Positions 1 through 30,447 of a stretch of 64,000 nucleotides of DNA are shown here, piece by piece (position 1 is the stretch's first letter; every line of letters starts with the position of its first letter). The translations under genes were made by a program, and so were the position numbers. Under the pieces are notes generated by a model, which was not told the origin of the DNA, did no database searches, and saw only the letters and a program-made list of their open reading frames with translations. The stretch is from Meandrina meandrites (taxonomy: Eukaryota > Cnidaria > Anthozoa > Scleractinia > Meandrinidae), in assembly GCA_963693305.1 (NCBI GenBank), contig OY855913.1, positions 6,199,201 to 6,263,200 of the forward strand. Direction: 5' to 3'.

Positions 1-612
1 AATCTTGCATAATAAACTATTTTAATTAAACTGGAATTAAGAGTATGAAAGAAATTAAAGATTTTGCTGCGTGCGTGCGTAAGCAGCACTACCTCAAAAC
101 GTACTTTTTAAAGCATTCAAATAAAAATATCTCAAAGTAGAGTATTTACCTTTTCTTTAAATTGCGATATGTTGTAGTCAACCGGATGTATTTTAAATTT
201 ATGCATTAAAAAATGGGGGTCACCGTGCTCGTTTAGAAGAAAATGACCATTTATTTCTCTTCTAAGCTTAACCTAAAAGAAAAGCCGTAATGTTGTGTGT
301 GCGCGCGCGATAGGGCACGCGCTAAATGACGCCAAAACTCATGCGTAGCAAGGTTGCGCTATGCAATTCAGTGGAATCACCTTAATCACTGAACTGCAAA
401 CTTCAAAAGATATTTACCAGGATACCGTGATCCTATGATTAGATTTTGCGCTCTTCTACCAATAACCGACCCCTCCCTCTTTGAATATGCCAGTTTTTTG
501 TTAACTGGCGGACGTCACGCGTGAAAATAGCTAGAGGAGAAACGTGATTCGTGAATTTATGACTTAATATGTTGCTTAAAGTATACATGACACGTGAATG
601 TTAAGGGATCAG

Positions 613-668
613 GGCCCCCTCCCCGCTCCCCCTCCCCGCTCCCCCTCCCCCTCCCCTTCTCCTTCCCC
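613..668. repeat. C-rich low-complexity tract
   Basis: Imperfect repeats of CCCCTCCCCGCT. A (CGCT)n run follows at about 869-892. No coding exon is recognisable in 1-1053. Confidence 0.8.
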
Positions 669-1053
669 TTTTTGCTACCCTGTAAATAGGAACTGGTTTC
701 TAAAACTGTTAGTAGACCGGACAAAATATGGAAGGGGAACCTGCAATGGCCTAGCACCCCATCTAGTGAGGGAAGGGAAGAGTAATTATTCTCTTTAGCC
801 ACTTCATGCTCGAATAGCCAGGATGAAACTTCGGCGAAGTCGCTCATGGCTTCGCCGCTTGTATACCGCGCTCGCTCGCTCGCTCGCTCGCTTTCGCGTT
901 CGTCCCCACGGATGTTAAAACAAAAGAGATACTGCTCGCAGTCTGCTTAAAAAGACTTTTTAATGGAGACAGGAAAGGGACCCATTTTTACAGCACCTGT
1001 AGTGTGACTTTGAATAATGCGGTTAATATTCTACCGTGCGTTTCAATTAACAG

Positions 1054-1730
1054 TTAACAACTGTGACGATATAAGGATTATTGAGCAGTGTTTGCTGGGT
1101 ATCGTCATACTGAACGGCATTGGTGCAGTTCTTGTCTTGGCTGGTTCAATCGTTGGTTGTATGGGAACCTGTTGTGCAGGCCAGACCGTAAGTAGCGATG
1201 TCACTTTGTGAACTGTCATGCATTCTTCATGAGATTCGAAAGATTGTCGTTTGACAGGTTGTCGTTAGACTGTCAGTAAACTGCCGTTACACTGTCGGTA
1301 AACTTTCGGTAAAGTGTCGTTAATCTGCCGGCAAACTTTCGACTTTCTGTCGGTAAACTTTCTTTTCCGTCGGTAAACTTTCGGTAATCTGTCGGCCAAC
1401 AATCGGCGGACGATTGACCAATTTTATGAGGTACGAAATCGATTCTTCTTTTCAGAAACAGCGAAAGTACCAGTTTCCTTTACAAAATCTTAAATAAGGA
1501 TGTTTAAAAAAAAATTCCAACTACGAAAAAAAAAAACTAGCGAGGGTTATGCAGTTCAGTTTAGATTGATTTCCAAGTCTATCACTTTAAATCATAAATG
1601 CACAAAGAAGTGATGCACTTAAACGCGATTTCATTCTTTTTTACAGCACACCAATGTGATTGTTGTGGAGCAGTCTGGAATGACAGCAGCACCTCCCCCG
1701 GCTTATTCAACGACTGTTGGGAAAAAATGA
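1054..1730 (+). CDS. 3' end of a small multi-pass membrane protein (last two coding exons)
   Basis: Two exons are visible: 1054-1187 (acceptor after TTCAATTAACAG, donor GTAAGT) and 1647-1730 (acceptor TTTTTTACAG, stop TGA at 1728-1730). They join in phase 0. The first encodes a short Cys-containing loop, then a Gly/Val/Leu-rich transmembrane helix ending in a Cys cluster (GCMGTCCAGQ). The second encodes a 27-residue cytosolic tail with APPPAYS, a PPxY-like motif of the kind bound by WW domains. This layout resembles the last helix and tail of four-span proteins such as the MS4A/TMEM groups, but I cannot assign a family. The exon at 1054 begins inside a codon, so upstream coding exons must exist, probably left of the window. 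An AATAAA lies at 1959-1964. Confidence 0.6.
1250..1412. repeat. degenerate 11-12 bp tandem repeat in an intron
   Basis: Repeated variants of TGTCGGTAAACT fill most of the intron between the two exons of the preceding membrane-protein gene. Confidence 0.7.
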
Positions 1731-1958
1731 ACATTTTCAGGGGGTGAGAGGAGTCGAGAACTCGGCAAGGGAGAACACCTTGAAGGTCCTCCAGGATTAA
1801 CTTGGTGCTTTTGTCAGAGATGTAAAATGTCGACATTTGAGATTACGATTCTTGTTGTACTTTCTCAGTTATTTAAGGTTGATGCAGTTCACGAGACATT
1901 CAAAAATTAATCAGTTACTGCTTTAAAACGATTCTTGTCTACACAGAATATTATTCTA

Positions 1959-1964
1959 AATAAA
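1959..1964 (+). terminator. poly(A) signal AATAAA of the membrane-protein gene
   Basis: A canonical AATAAA about 230 bp downstream of the stop codon, followed by an A-rich stretch. Confidence 0.5.
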
Positions 1965-1969
1965 ACAAA

Positions 1970-4014
1970 AATTGAAAAAAAACATGCTCACCACTGGTTA
2001 TTTCTGCTTCGTTTATTTATGGTAAAAATGAGCAATTCGATTACGCGATGGCCTCAGGCTATAGAATTTGGAAACATAATTATTAAGTCTTCGATCCCTT
2101 TCTCATAACAACTGCCTGCCGGACCTGAAAAGCTATGTTGTTTGTCTTAATATTTACCTTCGAGTCTTCTTAGTTTACTAGAATTGAAATAGAGCTAAAA
2201 AGGGCCGTTTCTACGAATTTCCTTTCATGAACGGAAAATAAAACTAACAAAGAGCTTTTTGTACGCGTTTTCTTTTATACCTGCCGCTTGAAAACGTAAA
2301 ATAATCGGCAGCGAAAACCAAGGTTGTTCCCGTGCCGATCATTTAAATTGTCTGGAAGATAAACTAATGAAGTTCCATCTTTCTTCAGCGTAGTTTTCGA
2401 CTTAAAGGCCTACTTTTGTGTTTGAAATGATAAAGCCAGGTGAACATTTTTGACGAACATAAACAAAAAGCTTCTGAATTTTCTGGACAAAATAATCAAC
2501 ATTCTACTTGACCGCTAAATTGGGGTTTGTCAGAAATTAGCATAAGGCCTTTTAGAAAGGCCAGGTTATTTTAAAGAATCACGGAATCGCATAAGGACGT
2601 TAACAAACGTGTGTTTGAATGACTTTATCACTCGTCACTTTCTATCGGCCCGAACTTATTTAAAACAAAGTCAAACTTCGTTTATAACATCCCTGCTGGC
2701 CGCTAAATAGGGGCAAAAACGATAAAAAGGGCTCGTGCAATTGGTTAGCCTTTGCTGAAAATTTACTCGTGCTGATTTATCCCAAATTGCACTCGAAATC
2801 AGGTGATTATCAATACAAATAAACCCATTGCATCAATTCGAATCAATTTAGACTCGAAGAGGTTATCACTTTATTTTTTCACAATACACATCGGATCCGT
2901 CGAATGAACTGAGGCTGGATAATACAGCACACCAAAACTCGATTATACTATAAGCTCTGTTGAAATACATGCTTTTTTCCGGACCGAAGGGGTATTCTTA
3001 CGGTTCTATATTTTACACCATACAATACAAATCCGCTAATGAACTGATTAAATCATTCGAACACTGCACCAAAAATACTGGGACTAGTCGGCCGACGAAA
3101 AGTAATGAAGAGTTAGTTTCTGTCTCTTTCCGTGAAATTTTTACCGGAATCTTGACCGGATTATTAAACTAAGAAAACAGCGCGTTTGCACATTTTAACG
3201 ACATAATTTATCAAATATGAAACGTTTCTCCATGCTTAGCTTCATGAAACTGTCCCCAAAAAATCTCGGAAAATGGCATTTCCGAGGCCCCCCAAATAAA
3301 AATTTCCTTGGGCGCGTACCACCGAACAACCCTACTCCACGAAAAATGACCAAAAAATGTCGCCGCTGTGTCGTGGGGCGTAAAACAATCAACGATAAAC
3401 ATGTTCTCAGACGCTTCCGCGTGTAATTAAATAAGAGCATTTAGAGAGCATTATGCACTTAAAACGTCCGGAAAACAAAACTAATGAAGTTCTTTGCCTA
3501 GACAGCCAGGAGCAAGTTTCCGTATGTAAATTACTTGTTATAAGCTTCAACTGGATTTACAATCATGTAATGTCAGGTAATGTTTAGAATCTTCAAAGGA
3601 AATATAACCAGATAACGTGGGTACGAGGTAAGTAGTTATTCTCGGTGAAGACATCAGTTTTCACGTTTAAACCTAACCACAATGTACTAGCTTTACGAAA
3701 ACATTGACTGAAAACATTTATTGACCAAATCAAATCGAACGGTGCATGCAGGAACAAAAATTAAATGTCCTTTAAAGGTCAAATAAAACAATATTTCGGC
3801 ATTCTTTCTTTAGCCATTTTAAAGCAACTAAACGCTAAAAGAATCCACTAAAATGTTAGCCGTGGACACCATCCTTGGTAAGCGAATTTTCTGTAAAAAG
3901 GAGCTAGAGTTTGTTTACTTGGCTGGGTAAATGAATATTCTATAGTTTGTTTACCTGGGGAAATGAATACCACCTTACGTACCTTGACAAATTTTCCGGT
4001 TGACTATTAATTCT
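1970..4014. other. intergenic, no gene recognised
   Basis: AT-rich DNA with only short chance reading frames. Overlapping frames on both strands around 3195-3440 show no domain or splice support. Confidence 0.5.
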
Positions 4015-4797
4015 CAAGAAGATTAACGAAATAAAAGTTACTTGACGTTTCGACGACTTCATGCCGTCATTATCGACGAACACAGTGTTAAGACGGAATC
4101 CAGCAGGAAGTCGAGTAATATTTATTTAAGTTGGACAAAAATCGAGTACCAGAATAATATAAATCTTATTGCGTTATTTTCTACCCTTAATAAAAGGTAG
4201 AGATGTAAGTAATTATCCTTGATAACACCGACAACAATTTCTTATCAGAGTCTTAGAAAATGAATTTCAAAGTTCACAAGCTATAGGCAAATTCTCACGT
4301 GCAGCCATTTTGTAAAATCGTCTTTAAGCGATTCAGTGGAAATCAGTGGAACTTCGAAATTTGTTTTCGGTGTTTGGTGTTGTTAGAAAAGATTTCTTTT
4401 GATAAGATATTTGAAGCAGTAACACAAAAGCTTGCAATAAGGTGTAAATAATTTTGGTACATAATTTTGTCCAATAACTACTCGAAGTCCTGGCGGATTC
4501 CGTCTTAAAACCCTCCAACCTCCGTGACAACTTCACCATTCTTAAGAAATGCCGAAGTAAGCTTGAGTGCTTCAAAATGCTATTCATTCGAAAGAAACTG
4601 AACACTCAAGCGGACTCTATTCGCGCGAAACTTTTTGTTTAATACGCGCTTATCATGCTTTATGTAATTATGTATTTCTTTTTCACGCTGCTATTTTTGT
4701 ATATATATTCTATGTTATTTTTTCACATTTCACTTTCGATAATGACGGCATGAAGTCGTCGAAACGTCAAGTAACTTTTATTTCGTTGATCTTCTTG
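4015..4797. mobile_element. inverted-repeat element, about 63-bp terminal arms
   Basis: The left arm (4015-4078) and right arm (4736-4797) are reverse complements with few mismatches. Both contain a hairpin-forming segment (GACGGC, loop ATGAA, GTCGTC) followed by GAAACGTC. The 650-bp interior has no convincing protein. This suggests a non-autonomous DNA transposon or two inverted retroelement ends; I could not define a target-site duplication. Confidence 0.6.
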
Positions 4798-5059
4798 TTA
4801 AAATGTTTCCCAAAATCGACTACTATTAATTCTCATTAATTAAATACGTCTCAAAACTCACATCAAATAAGACGTGTCGACCCAAATTCTGTCCAAGTTC
4901 AATACTCTCAACCAAGGTCGAAAAGAAGTTCTCTGATGACACACCGATCTCAGTTCCACATGCAACACGGTGCGCCTGGCTGATTACGCTCTGAACGTGC
5001 ACTGTCCAAAAGTCGACTTCCCATTGGTAGGCTTACCTGAGGAAACTGAGCAAACTTTA

Positions 5060-5473
5060 CTATCAAAATCATTAGAGTGGAAAAATGTCGTCAGAAATGT
5101 GAACTTGAAGCAGTCCGATTCTTAACACGTGATCTGGAAAAAATTGTCACTTGGTTCGTCTTTGCAAGCGTCTTGTGTTTAACGGTCGCTCGTTTGCCAT
5201 GTAAACATCGTTTTTCCAGAATTTTGTATGAACAATAACGCTGCATGAGACATATTCAATCTTTAGAAAAGCAGGTTTTGTTTAATTCAAAGGGTTCCAT
5301 GTTGTTCTGCAGCAGAGAGTTTACGAAAACTTACGAAGCATTTTGTTGGCTTTCCCGATGAATAAATAATGTCCACGTGATAAAAGATTTTAATTCACGT
5401 GATCTAAATTGACGCTACGCCAGATGAAATTTTGCAAAATGCATTTTACCACTCTAGTGATTTTGATGGTATA
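5060..5473. mobile_element. MITE-like element with about 30-bp inverted ends
   Basis: ATCAAAATCATTAGAGTGG near 5062 is mirrored by CCACTCTAGTGATTTTGAT near 5450, with homology extending to AAAATG on the inner side. No ORF inside. Confidence 0.55.
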
Positions 5474-5829
5474 AAACATGAAGAGTTTTAACCCAGGGAA
5501 ATTATGTTTTTCACAGTAACTGTGTAAAAAACCTACTTTAGGGTCAGAGAAACTTTAACTTCCCTTCTGAAAACGGCTTCGTGAAACCAACGGCTATATG
5601 TTTTTAGTTACTGGCAAAATTCCGATCCCAGCAGAAACGTGATTGGAGTTCCACTTCCTAGCGAGATCTCAAAAAAATTCCCAGCCAAATATAACTGAAA
5701 CCATAAAAAGACCGTTAAAAATTACCCAAGGGTGTTCCTTCCTTTCTAGATAAGGCGATTTGTTGGACTTATATATAGTGCTGGGAGATGTTTTTTTCCT
5801 GTTTATGTTATAATGTCCGATTCGCCTTT

Positions 5830-5891
5830 AGGGAGTCATGGTTGTTGTATTCTTCGATATGTTTTGTTGAATACAACTCCCATGATTCCCT
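5830..5891. repeat. 62-bp imperfect palindrome
   Basis: AGGGAGTCATGG is mirrored by CCATGATTCCCT, and TTGTATTC by GAATACAA. Probably a small hairpin element. Nothing else is recognised between 5474 and 6078. Confidence 0.5.
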
Positions 5892-6078
5892 GCAGGCGCG
5901 TCCTCATAGAGTGACTTGGGGTTTTCCGAGCCAGTCCCTAGCTAAAGTTCCTTTTATCTCTCCGTTTGATTCCTTCGCGCTCAAAATCCACGATTGCTTG
6001 ACGGTGGAAGCAAGTATAGCCATAGCACAAAGCATAACTCGAAGGTCAACATATTTGGGGTAATCAAATTTATTATTA

Positions 6079-6557
6079 CCTTATTATAGGAAATTAACGC
6101 TTCATGAAATTAACGCGAATCTGGAAAATTCGCGTTAATTTAAGTCGTGTTCATTTTTGTGATCGTTAATTTTCGCGCCCTTAATTTAGTGGAGCGTTAA
6201 TTTCCGCGCCACTAATTAAGTGGAACGTTAATTTGGAATTTTTTTAGCATTGTTTTTCCAGGGTGAAGATTTACCGGTATCGTTGGCGCTGAAAAGAACG
6301 CTCGAAGTAGCGAGATTCGTTTGGGTTTTGGATTTTGTTAACTTGTTAACAGTGTGTTACAATAAATTTGTTACTGTTGTCTTCACAAGTTTTTTGTTTG
6401 TGTGGTCGCGTTAATTTCCTTCATTTTGAAATTTTAGCACCTCTTTCGCGTTAATTTCCTTTACTGGAAAGTAATTTTTCCTTCACTTCGCGTTAATTTA
6501 AGTCGCGTTAATTTCCAATACCTTAATTAACACGAGCGTTAATTTCCTATAATAAGG
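6079..6557. mobile_element. MITE with CCTTATTATAGG inverted ends and TA duplication
   Basis: The ends CCTTATTATAGGAAATTAAC and its reverse complement are flanked by TA on both sides. The GCGTTAATTTCC motif is repeated in both orientations throughout. A related fragment, including the ACAATAAATTTG...GTGTGGTCGCGTTAATTT core, is at 48966-49079. A TA duplication fits Tc1/mariner-type mobilisation, but this is inferred. Confidence 0.7.
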
Positions 6558-6649
6558 TAATATCCAAATTATAAAAATCACCGAGTTTGGTCGGGATATT
6601 TAGATAACAACAATTTTGTTCGATTCACTCAGGATTAGGCACAACTGCC

Positions 6650-7642
6650 ATGGTAATAACAGGCCGACTCTGCCCCAGTTCTCTGTCAATCCAGTTCGTG
6701 ACACCAGCCATCTTTGCGCTTGGAGTTGCGACATGCACATTTAACATTCCGGTGGCCGTGCTTACTGTGCTGGGAAACTGCTTGGTCGTTTACGTGATAT
6801 GGAGACACCACAGTCTGCACAACAATCACAACTACCTTCTTGCGGCTGTAGCAGCGACTGACGTCATCACCGGACTAGTCACGCAACCTCTTTCTATCAC
6901 GGCCATCTTTCAAGAAGTTCAACAGGACATCCACTGTGGTATAAAAGACGCCCAGGCAGCTTGTAACCTTTTCTGTAACATGATCTCACTCTTAACCTTG
7001 GTGCTGTTGAGTTTTGAGCGTATTATGGGCGTGTGCTTTCCTTTTTGGTACGATACACATGTCACGCCACACAGATTGCTTGTACTAGTGGCTGGTATCT
7101 GGTTATCCTCGCTGATGTTTGTTTTGTCACCATACTATCACGTTGTGACGCCACAGACACGCATGCGCGTAGGAATGATCTTTCAGCTAGTAGCTTTCCT
7201 CGTCATCGTTATCACTGCCCTGTTCATGTATCGGATCGCGAGACGACACGAGAATCAGATCGCGGCCCAAGTTCAAGCGGCCGACCCTGATGGAGAACAA
7301 CAACTACTCCAGCCCACAGAAAGAAAATCGTTCAAGGCAACAGTCTTTATTCTCGGCGCACTTGTCTTGTGCCAAATCCCACTTTTTATCATCGGGCTTT
7401 TGTTCAGAATAAAGGTGTTGGACGACCATGCTTTTGCATTAGCTTTGTGGCCAGTTACAGCTTTAATGCACCTGAACTCCAGCCTCAACTTCTGCATTTA
7501 CAGCTGGAGAAATTCTGGCATCCGTGGAAAGATCATGCAGCTTATAAACATGAGACAACACAACATCGAACCAGCTCAGCTTCATGCTACTCCTACGACT
7601 GGAAACTTAGGGGTCCTGGCAGCCACGACTATTGCTGAGTGA
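6650..7642 (+). CDS. class A (rhodopsin-like) G protein-coupled receptor, intronless
   Basis: A single 330-residue ORF with seven hydrophobic helices. TM1 carries GN (about residue 42), TM2 LAAVAATD (64-71, matching LxxxD), TM3 ends in ERI (123-125) in place of DRY, TM4 carries GIW, and TM7 reads LNSSLNFCIY, so the usual NPxxY is NFxxY. TM6 has CQIP rather than CWxP. The second extracellular loop is very short and lacks the usual cysteine, a trait of the melanocortin/adenosine/cannabinoid group and of expanded cnidarian receptors. The N-terminus is short with no signal peptide. The start at 6650 (GCCATGG, good context) is the first ATG before TM1. The ligand is unknown. AATAAA follows at 7754-7759. 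Confidence 0.85.
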   Translation: MVITGRLCPSSLSIQFVTPAIFALGVATCTFNIPVAVLTVLGNCLVVYVIWRHHSLHNNHNYLLAAVAATDVITGLVTQPLSITAIFQEVQQDIHCGIKDAQAACNLFCNMISLLTLVLLSFERIMGVCFPFWYDTHVTPHRLLVLVAGIWLSSLMFVLSPYYHVVTPQTRMRVGMIFQLVAFLVIVITALFMYRIARRHENQIAAQVQAADPDGEQQLLQPTERKSFKATVFILGALVLCQIPLFIIGLLFRIKVLDDHAFALALWPVTALMHLNSSLNFCIYSWRNSGIRGKIMQLINMRQHNIEPAQLHATPTTGNLGVLAATTIAE

Positions 7643-7660
7643 ACAGTGTTGAAAAAATGT

Positions 7661-7697
7661 AACGTAACGTAACGTTATGTAACGTAATGTAATGTGA
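7661..7697. repeat. AACGT-type short tandem repeat
   Basis: Repeats of AACGT/AATGT directly downstream of the GPCR stop codon. Confidence 0.7.
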
Positions 7698-7753
7698 TAC
7701 TCCATTTAACGTGAAACTCCACTTAGCTAAAGCTACTTTGCAGGAAACCCACA

Positions 7754-7759
7754 AATAAA
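7754..7759 (+). terminator. poly(A) signal AATAAA of the GPCR gene
   Basis: Lies 112 bp after the GPCR stop, in AACAATAAACAAAATAAAC-type sequence rich in possible poly(A) signals. Confidence 0.5.
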
Positions 7760-8225
7760 ATAAGTAAAGAACAATAAACAAAATAAACAACAGGAAAAAT
7801 AAAGCTAAGTGGCAGAGAGTTATTTGTTTGTGTTTTTGTTTGTTTGTTTGTTTTCTTAATATGGATTGACGATCAGTTGTAAAAAAAACGCAGCCAATGT
7901 GCCATCTTTTAACAGACATTTAATTTAACGGTTGTCAATGCAGTGCAGACATTTTTAGCTTTTATTCTTAGTTTTTAAATTGTCAAACATTTTTATCGTG
8001 AGCCTATGTCTCGTTAAGGTTGGGAGACCACTCCCTGTGTATTTGACGTTAAATAAATTACCTTACCTTACCTTTTTTCATTCCTACGTAGTTCCAGCCT
8101 TGCAGTTTATCTTTTTACCTTAAATGTTAAAGTCTCCGTTCTTCTCTCCTCTTTTTCGTTTCCATGATCTTGTCTTCCCTTATTCTAGCAAGAAACGGGA
8201 ATTTGGAAGAGTCGGAATTTCAATG

Positions 8226-8262
8226 TGGGGGTAGGGGTTGGGGTAGGGGTTGGTGTTGGTTC
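8226..8262 (+). promoter_or_regulatory. G-quadruplex-capable G-run cluster upstream of LIMK
   Basis: Four runs of four or more G separated by TA or TT, about 220 bp upstream of the LIMK start codon on the coding strand. The motif satisfies the usual four-run G-quadruplex rule. A role in transcription is inferred only from position. Confidence 0.45.
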
Positions 8263-8482
8263 CTACGCAGCCAGGCCTGAAACGTTTAGGCTAGGTTCCT
8301 TAGCCAATCAAATGCGCACGAAAACAGGAACATCGCGGTACCAGTTTACAAAATAATGTAGCGCATCACAGGGGGGAGAATAAATTGCGATGGCGAAAGA
8401 AGCGCCAGGTTAGTCAATATTATTTATTGACACATTAACTCTTCACTTGAGCTCACCTTGAATATTTTTCTTGTTGTTCCGC

Positions 8483-27828
<19,346 letters not shown>

Positions 27829-29052
27829 AAGCAGAGATAACAGCTTCAGATCAGCACATTGAAGCCTGCTCTGGGGGGAGCAGTCTTTCTGGGACACAAA
27901 ATTCAGGAAAATACATGGTCACAAATCTGCGTTGAATTGCACTTTTGGGCCATTTTTCGTTCAAATAAGTCTGGGAACGAGACAGCTTCTCTGCCTTAAA
28001 CTTTCTCCAACATACTCTTTCCCAGACTCCCGCACATGGCCGAACTAAGATTCATTTTGAAATTGGCCCGCTCTAGTAAAATTTGTACATTTTAAAGTGG
28101 GGAACACCTTGTTACTACTGTACGTTGATATAAAAATCAAAATTGATATCAATAATTGAATATTTGCGTGTTCCCACGCATTTGCAGTTGTATTTTGCAT
28201 AGAACTGTCCTAAATTTGTAGTCACTGTATCATAAAAGATTTGGGTATAAATATCGAGTCATAAGGTGATTCATTCATACGTACGCATTTCGCACAAGCA
28301 CGCAGTCTCGTTGCCATGTCTCTTGTGGCCTTCGTCCGCTAGAGATCTGGAAACGAGATTTGCACTCGCCTCGACGACCAATCACAGTGCAAGAACGGCA
28401 GCTGTCTTGTACTTATAACTGTATGAGAGAGATTGACACAATTTTTTTTTGTATTTTAATGGTTTTTATTGTTTTTTGCAACATGGACATAAAATTAATT
28501 ACAACTCTAATATTACAACGCCTTCTAACAAGATCCACGTGCCGCTAACCTTTACATATATAAACACTTACATAATTACAATACAAACAGTAATACATTA
28601 ACCTACGTAATAACATCACTACATCCAAGAGATAAACAAAATAAAAAGAAAGGAAATAAAAAGAAGGAAAAAGAAAGAAAAAGACGAAAAAAAAAACACA
28701 CACACACAAAAGGGGATTCAAGAAACGACGTAAGAAATTAGACTTAGACGCGAACATGAGTTAAAAGTTTTTCCCATTTGTTGTAATGTTTAGTCAGCTT
28801 ATTATTTTTTGCTGCTATTTGTCGCTCCATGTCATATACTATTTTAATCTTGGCTAGAAAAACATTTAGAGAGATTAGAGAGATTGACACATTGTACAAT
28901 ACTGATGAGTAGAACAGATCATACAAGAATTTTGTACCATATGTCTATTTTTAATATTCCGTGTTCTTCAATCACCGGTTGTAAAATACCGAGCGTCAAT
29001 AAAGTAAACTGAGCTATCTTTACATTGTAGTCATGGTTAACTTCGCATTCGA
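27829..29052 (+). other. LIMK 3' region
   Basis: No ORF of note. The best poly(A) signal candidate is AATAAA at 28999-29004, giving a 3' UTR of about 1.2 kb if used. A/T runs at 28440-28720. Confidence 0.4.
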
Positions 29053-29281
29053 GCCTTGTGGCCCATCAGGCTGAAGCTTGTCCCAGTGTCGGTAGCAATG
29101 AAGTGACTGGGAGTACTTCTATCGCCCCAGGATGGATGCTAGTCCATGTCAAGATTACCCCCACGTTCCCTCCAGCATTGAATTTGCCAATACCGGCTTA
29201 GTGGAGGGAGTCACTGTGAGAGTAAAGAACGCAACACAATAACCCCAGCCTCGGACTGCTCTATACAGAGTACAACTGGCT
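29053..29281 (-). repeat. SINE copy (family of 35425-35702)
   Basis: Begins with GCCTTGTGGCCCATCAGGCT, parallel to GCCTAGTGGCCCATCAGGCC at 35427. The tRNA-like end (GGCTAACCATTACGG) is reduced. Confidence 0.6.
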
Positions 29282-29833
29282 AACCATTACGGCTTTCGCG
29301 TCCCTGTCACAGACGTTTTTTGCTTAGTTTTCGTGACGCTTGGGCTTCGTACTCTGTCACGCGGACTGTCACGATTTTATTTTTTTTTTTGGGGGGGGGG
29401 GGGGGGAGGGGGGATTTGAGATCAATCAGATAGAAAGTAATGATTTTCGGGCGGTTTTGAATTCCGTACATTTTGCTGGATTTGTCAAATGTTCGATGGA
29501 ATTGAGTGTCCATTAAAGGAGAAGACAAAAAATCTATCACACCCCCTTAATATGTTACCGCAAGAGCAAGAATTACTTCTGGAATAATGAGCCGAAAACT
29601 GCATGTTTAATTATTCGAAATAATGTGCTAGTCTCGGGACATTTTATATCTTTGAACACACGTTTTAGTTACCGAGAATGGCATACCATGAAATCTCCAA
29701 TGCACTATTAACTTGTGTTGTTTTCTTTGTTTTTTTTTTCTTCTTTCACCCGAAGTATGCCGACCGAGAAATATGTCTTACGAAGTATGCCACCCGAAGC
29801 ATACGAAGACATCCGAAGTAAACCCGCATATAA

Positions 29834-30074
29834 AGGTGGTGGCAAACGAGGACACAATGTTGCGGACACATTGTGGCCGACAAATATTTCCCTGTTTGCC
29901 CGCGCGGGCAACATTTGTTGCGGACACAAAATTTGTGTCCGAGACACAAAAATGTTTCTGATTTCTTTCCGAAACATTTTGCGTCCGCAACTAATGTTTC
30001 CCCGTTTGCTCGCCCAAGAAAAAGTCATGAGCAACAATGTGTCCGCCACAATGTGTCCTCGTTTACCACCACCT
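29834..30074. mobile_element. MITE with AGGTGGTGG ends and TAA duplication
   Basis: Inverted ends AGGTGGTGGCAAACGAGG / CCTCGTTTACCACCACCT of 35 bp or more, rich in GTTGCGGACACA motifs in both orientations. TAA flanks both ends (29831-29833, 30075-30077). A TWA duplication fits PIF/Harbinger mobilisation. The reading frames on both strands here are by-products of the palindrome. Confidence 0.65.
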
Positions 30075-30221
30075 TAAGAACTTGTATTTTCCCAATTTAG
30101 CCTAAAAAGGTCTATATATAATTGGTGTTTACTGGGAAATTAGGCCGAACAGGTCCTCAATTTGACTAGTATCGATCTGCGGAGTTTTACTGCATGCCTT
30201 ACGACGCTTGAAGTGTTCTTA

Positions 30222-30444
30222 GGGACGGCGGACCATTAGAAATTACTGGAGGGGTGGGGGGGGGGGGGGGGGGTAAATAATGTTTGGTGTTGGAATTTAT
30301 TTTAAGTCCTTCTTGTCTGCAGCAATTTTTTATGTTTTTTAGGCACAACCGCTTGCAGGATTTTTTTAGGCAAGTTACCCTTGCAGGAATTTTTTTTGGG
30401 GGGGAAAAGTCGCCCCACTCCGGTTATTTCTAATGGTCCGTCCC
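30222..30444. mobile_element. MITE with GGGACGG ends and TTA duplication
   Basis: Left end GGGACGGCGGACCATTAG and right end CTAATGGTCCGTCCC are inverted, each with an inner G-rich/C-rich run (G-run at 30257-30273). TTA at 30219-30221 and 30445-30447. Harbinger-like by duplication type. Confidence 0.65.
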
Positions 30445-30447
30445 TTA

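Noticed and set aside
2960..3172. 70-codon plus-strand reading frame
   Set aside because: No domain, no splice sites, AT-rich context; expected by chance.
3195..3440. Overlapping frames on both strands
   Set aside because: Mutually overlapping short frames without start context or homology I recognise; possibly an old repeat.
4736..4797. Hammerhead-ribozyme-like GAAACGTC motif
   Set aside because: The obligatory CUGAUGA core is not present at the right place; only a simple stem-loop remains.
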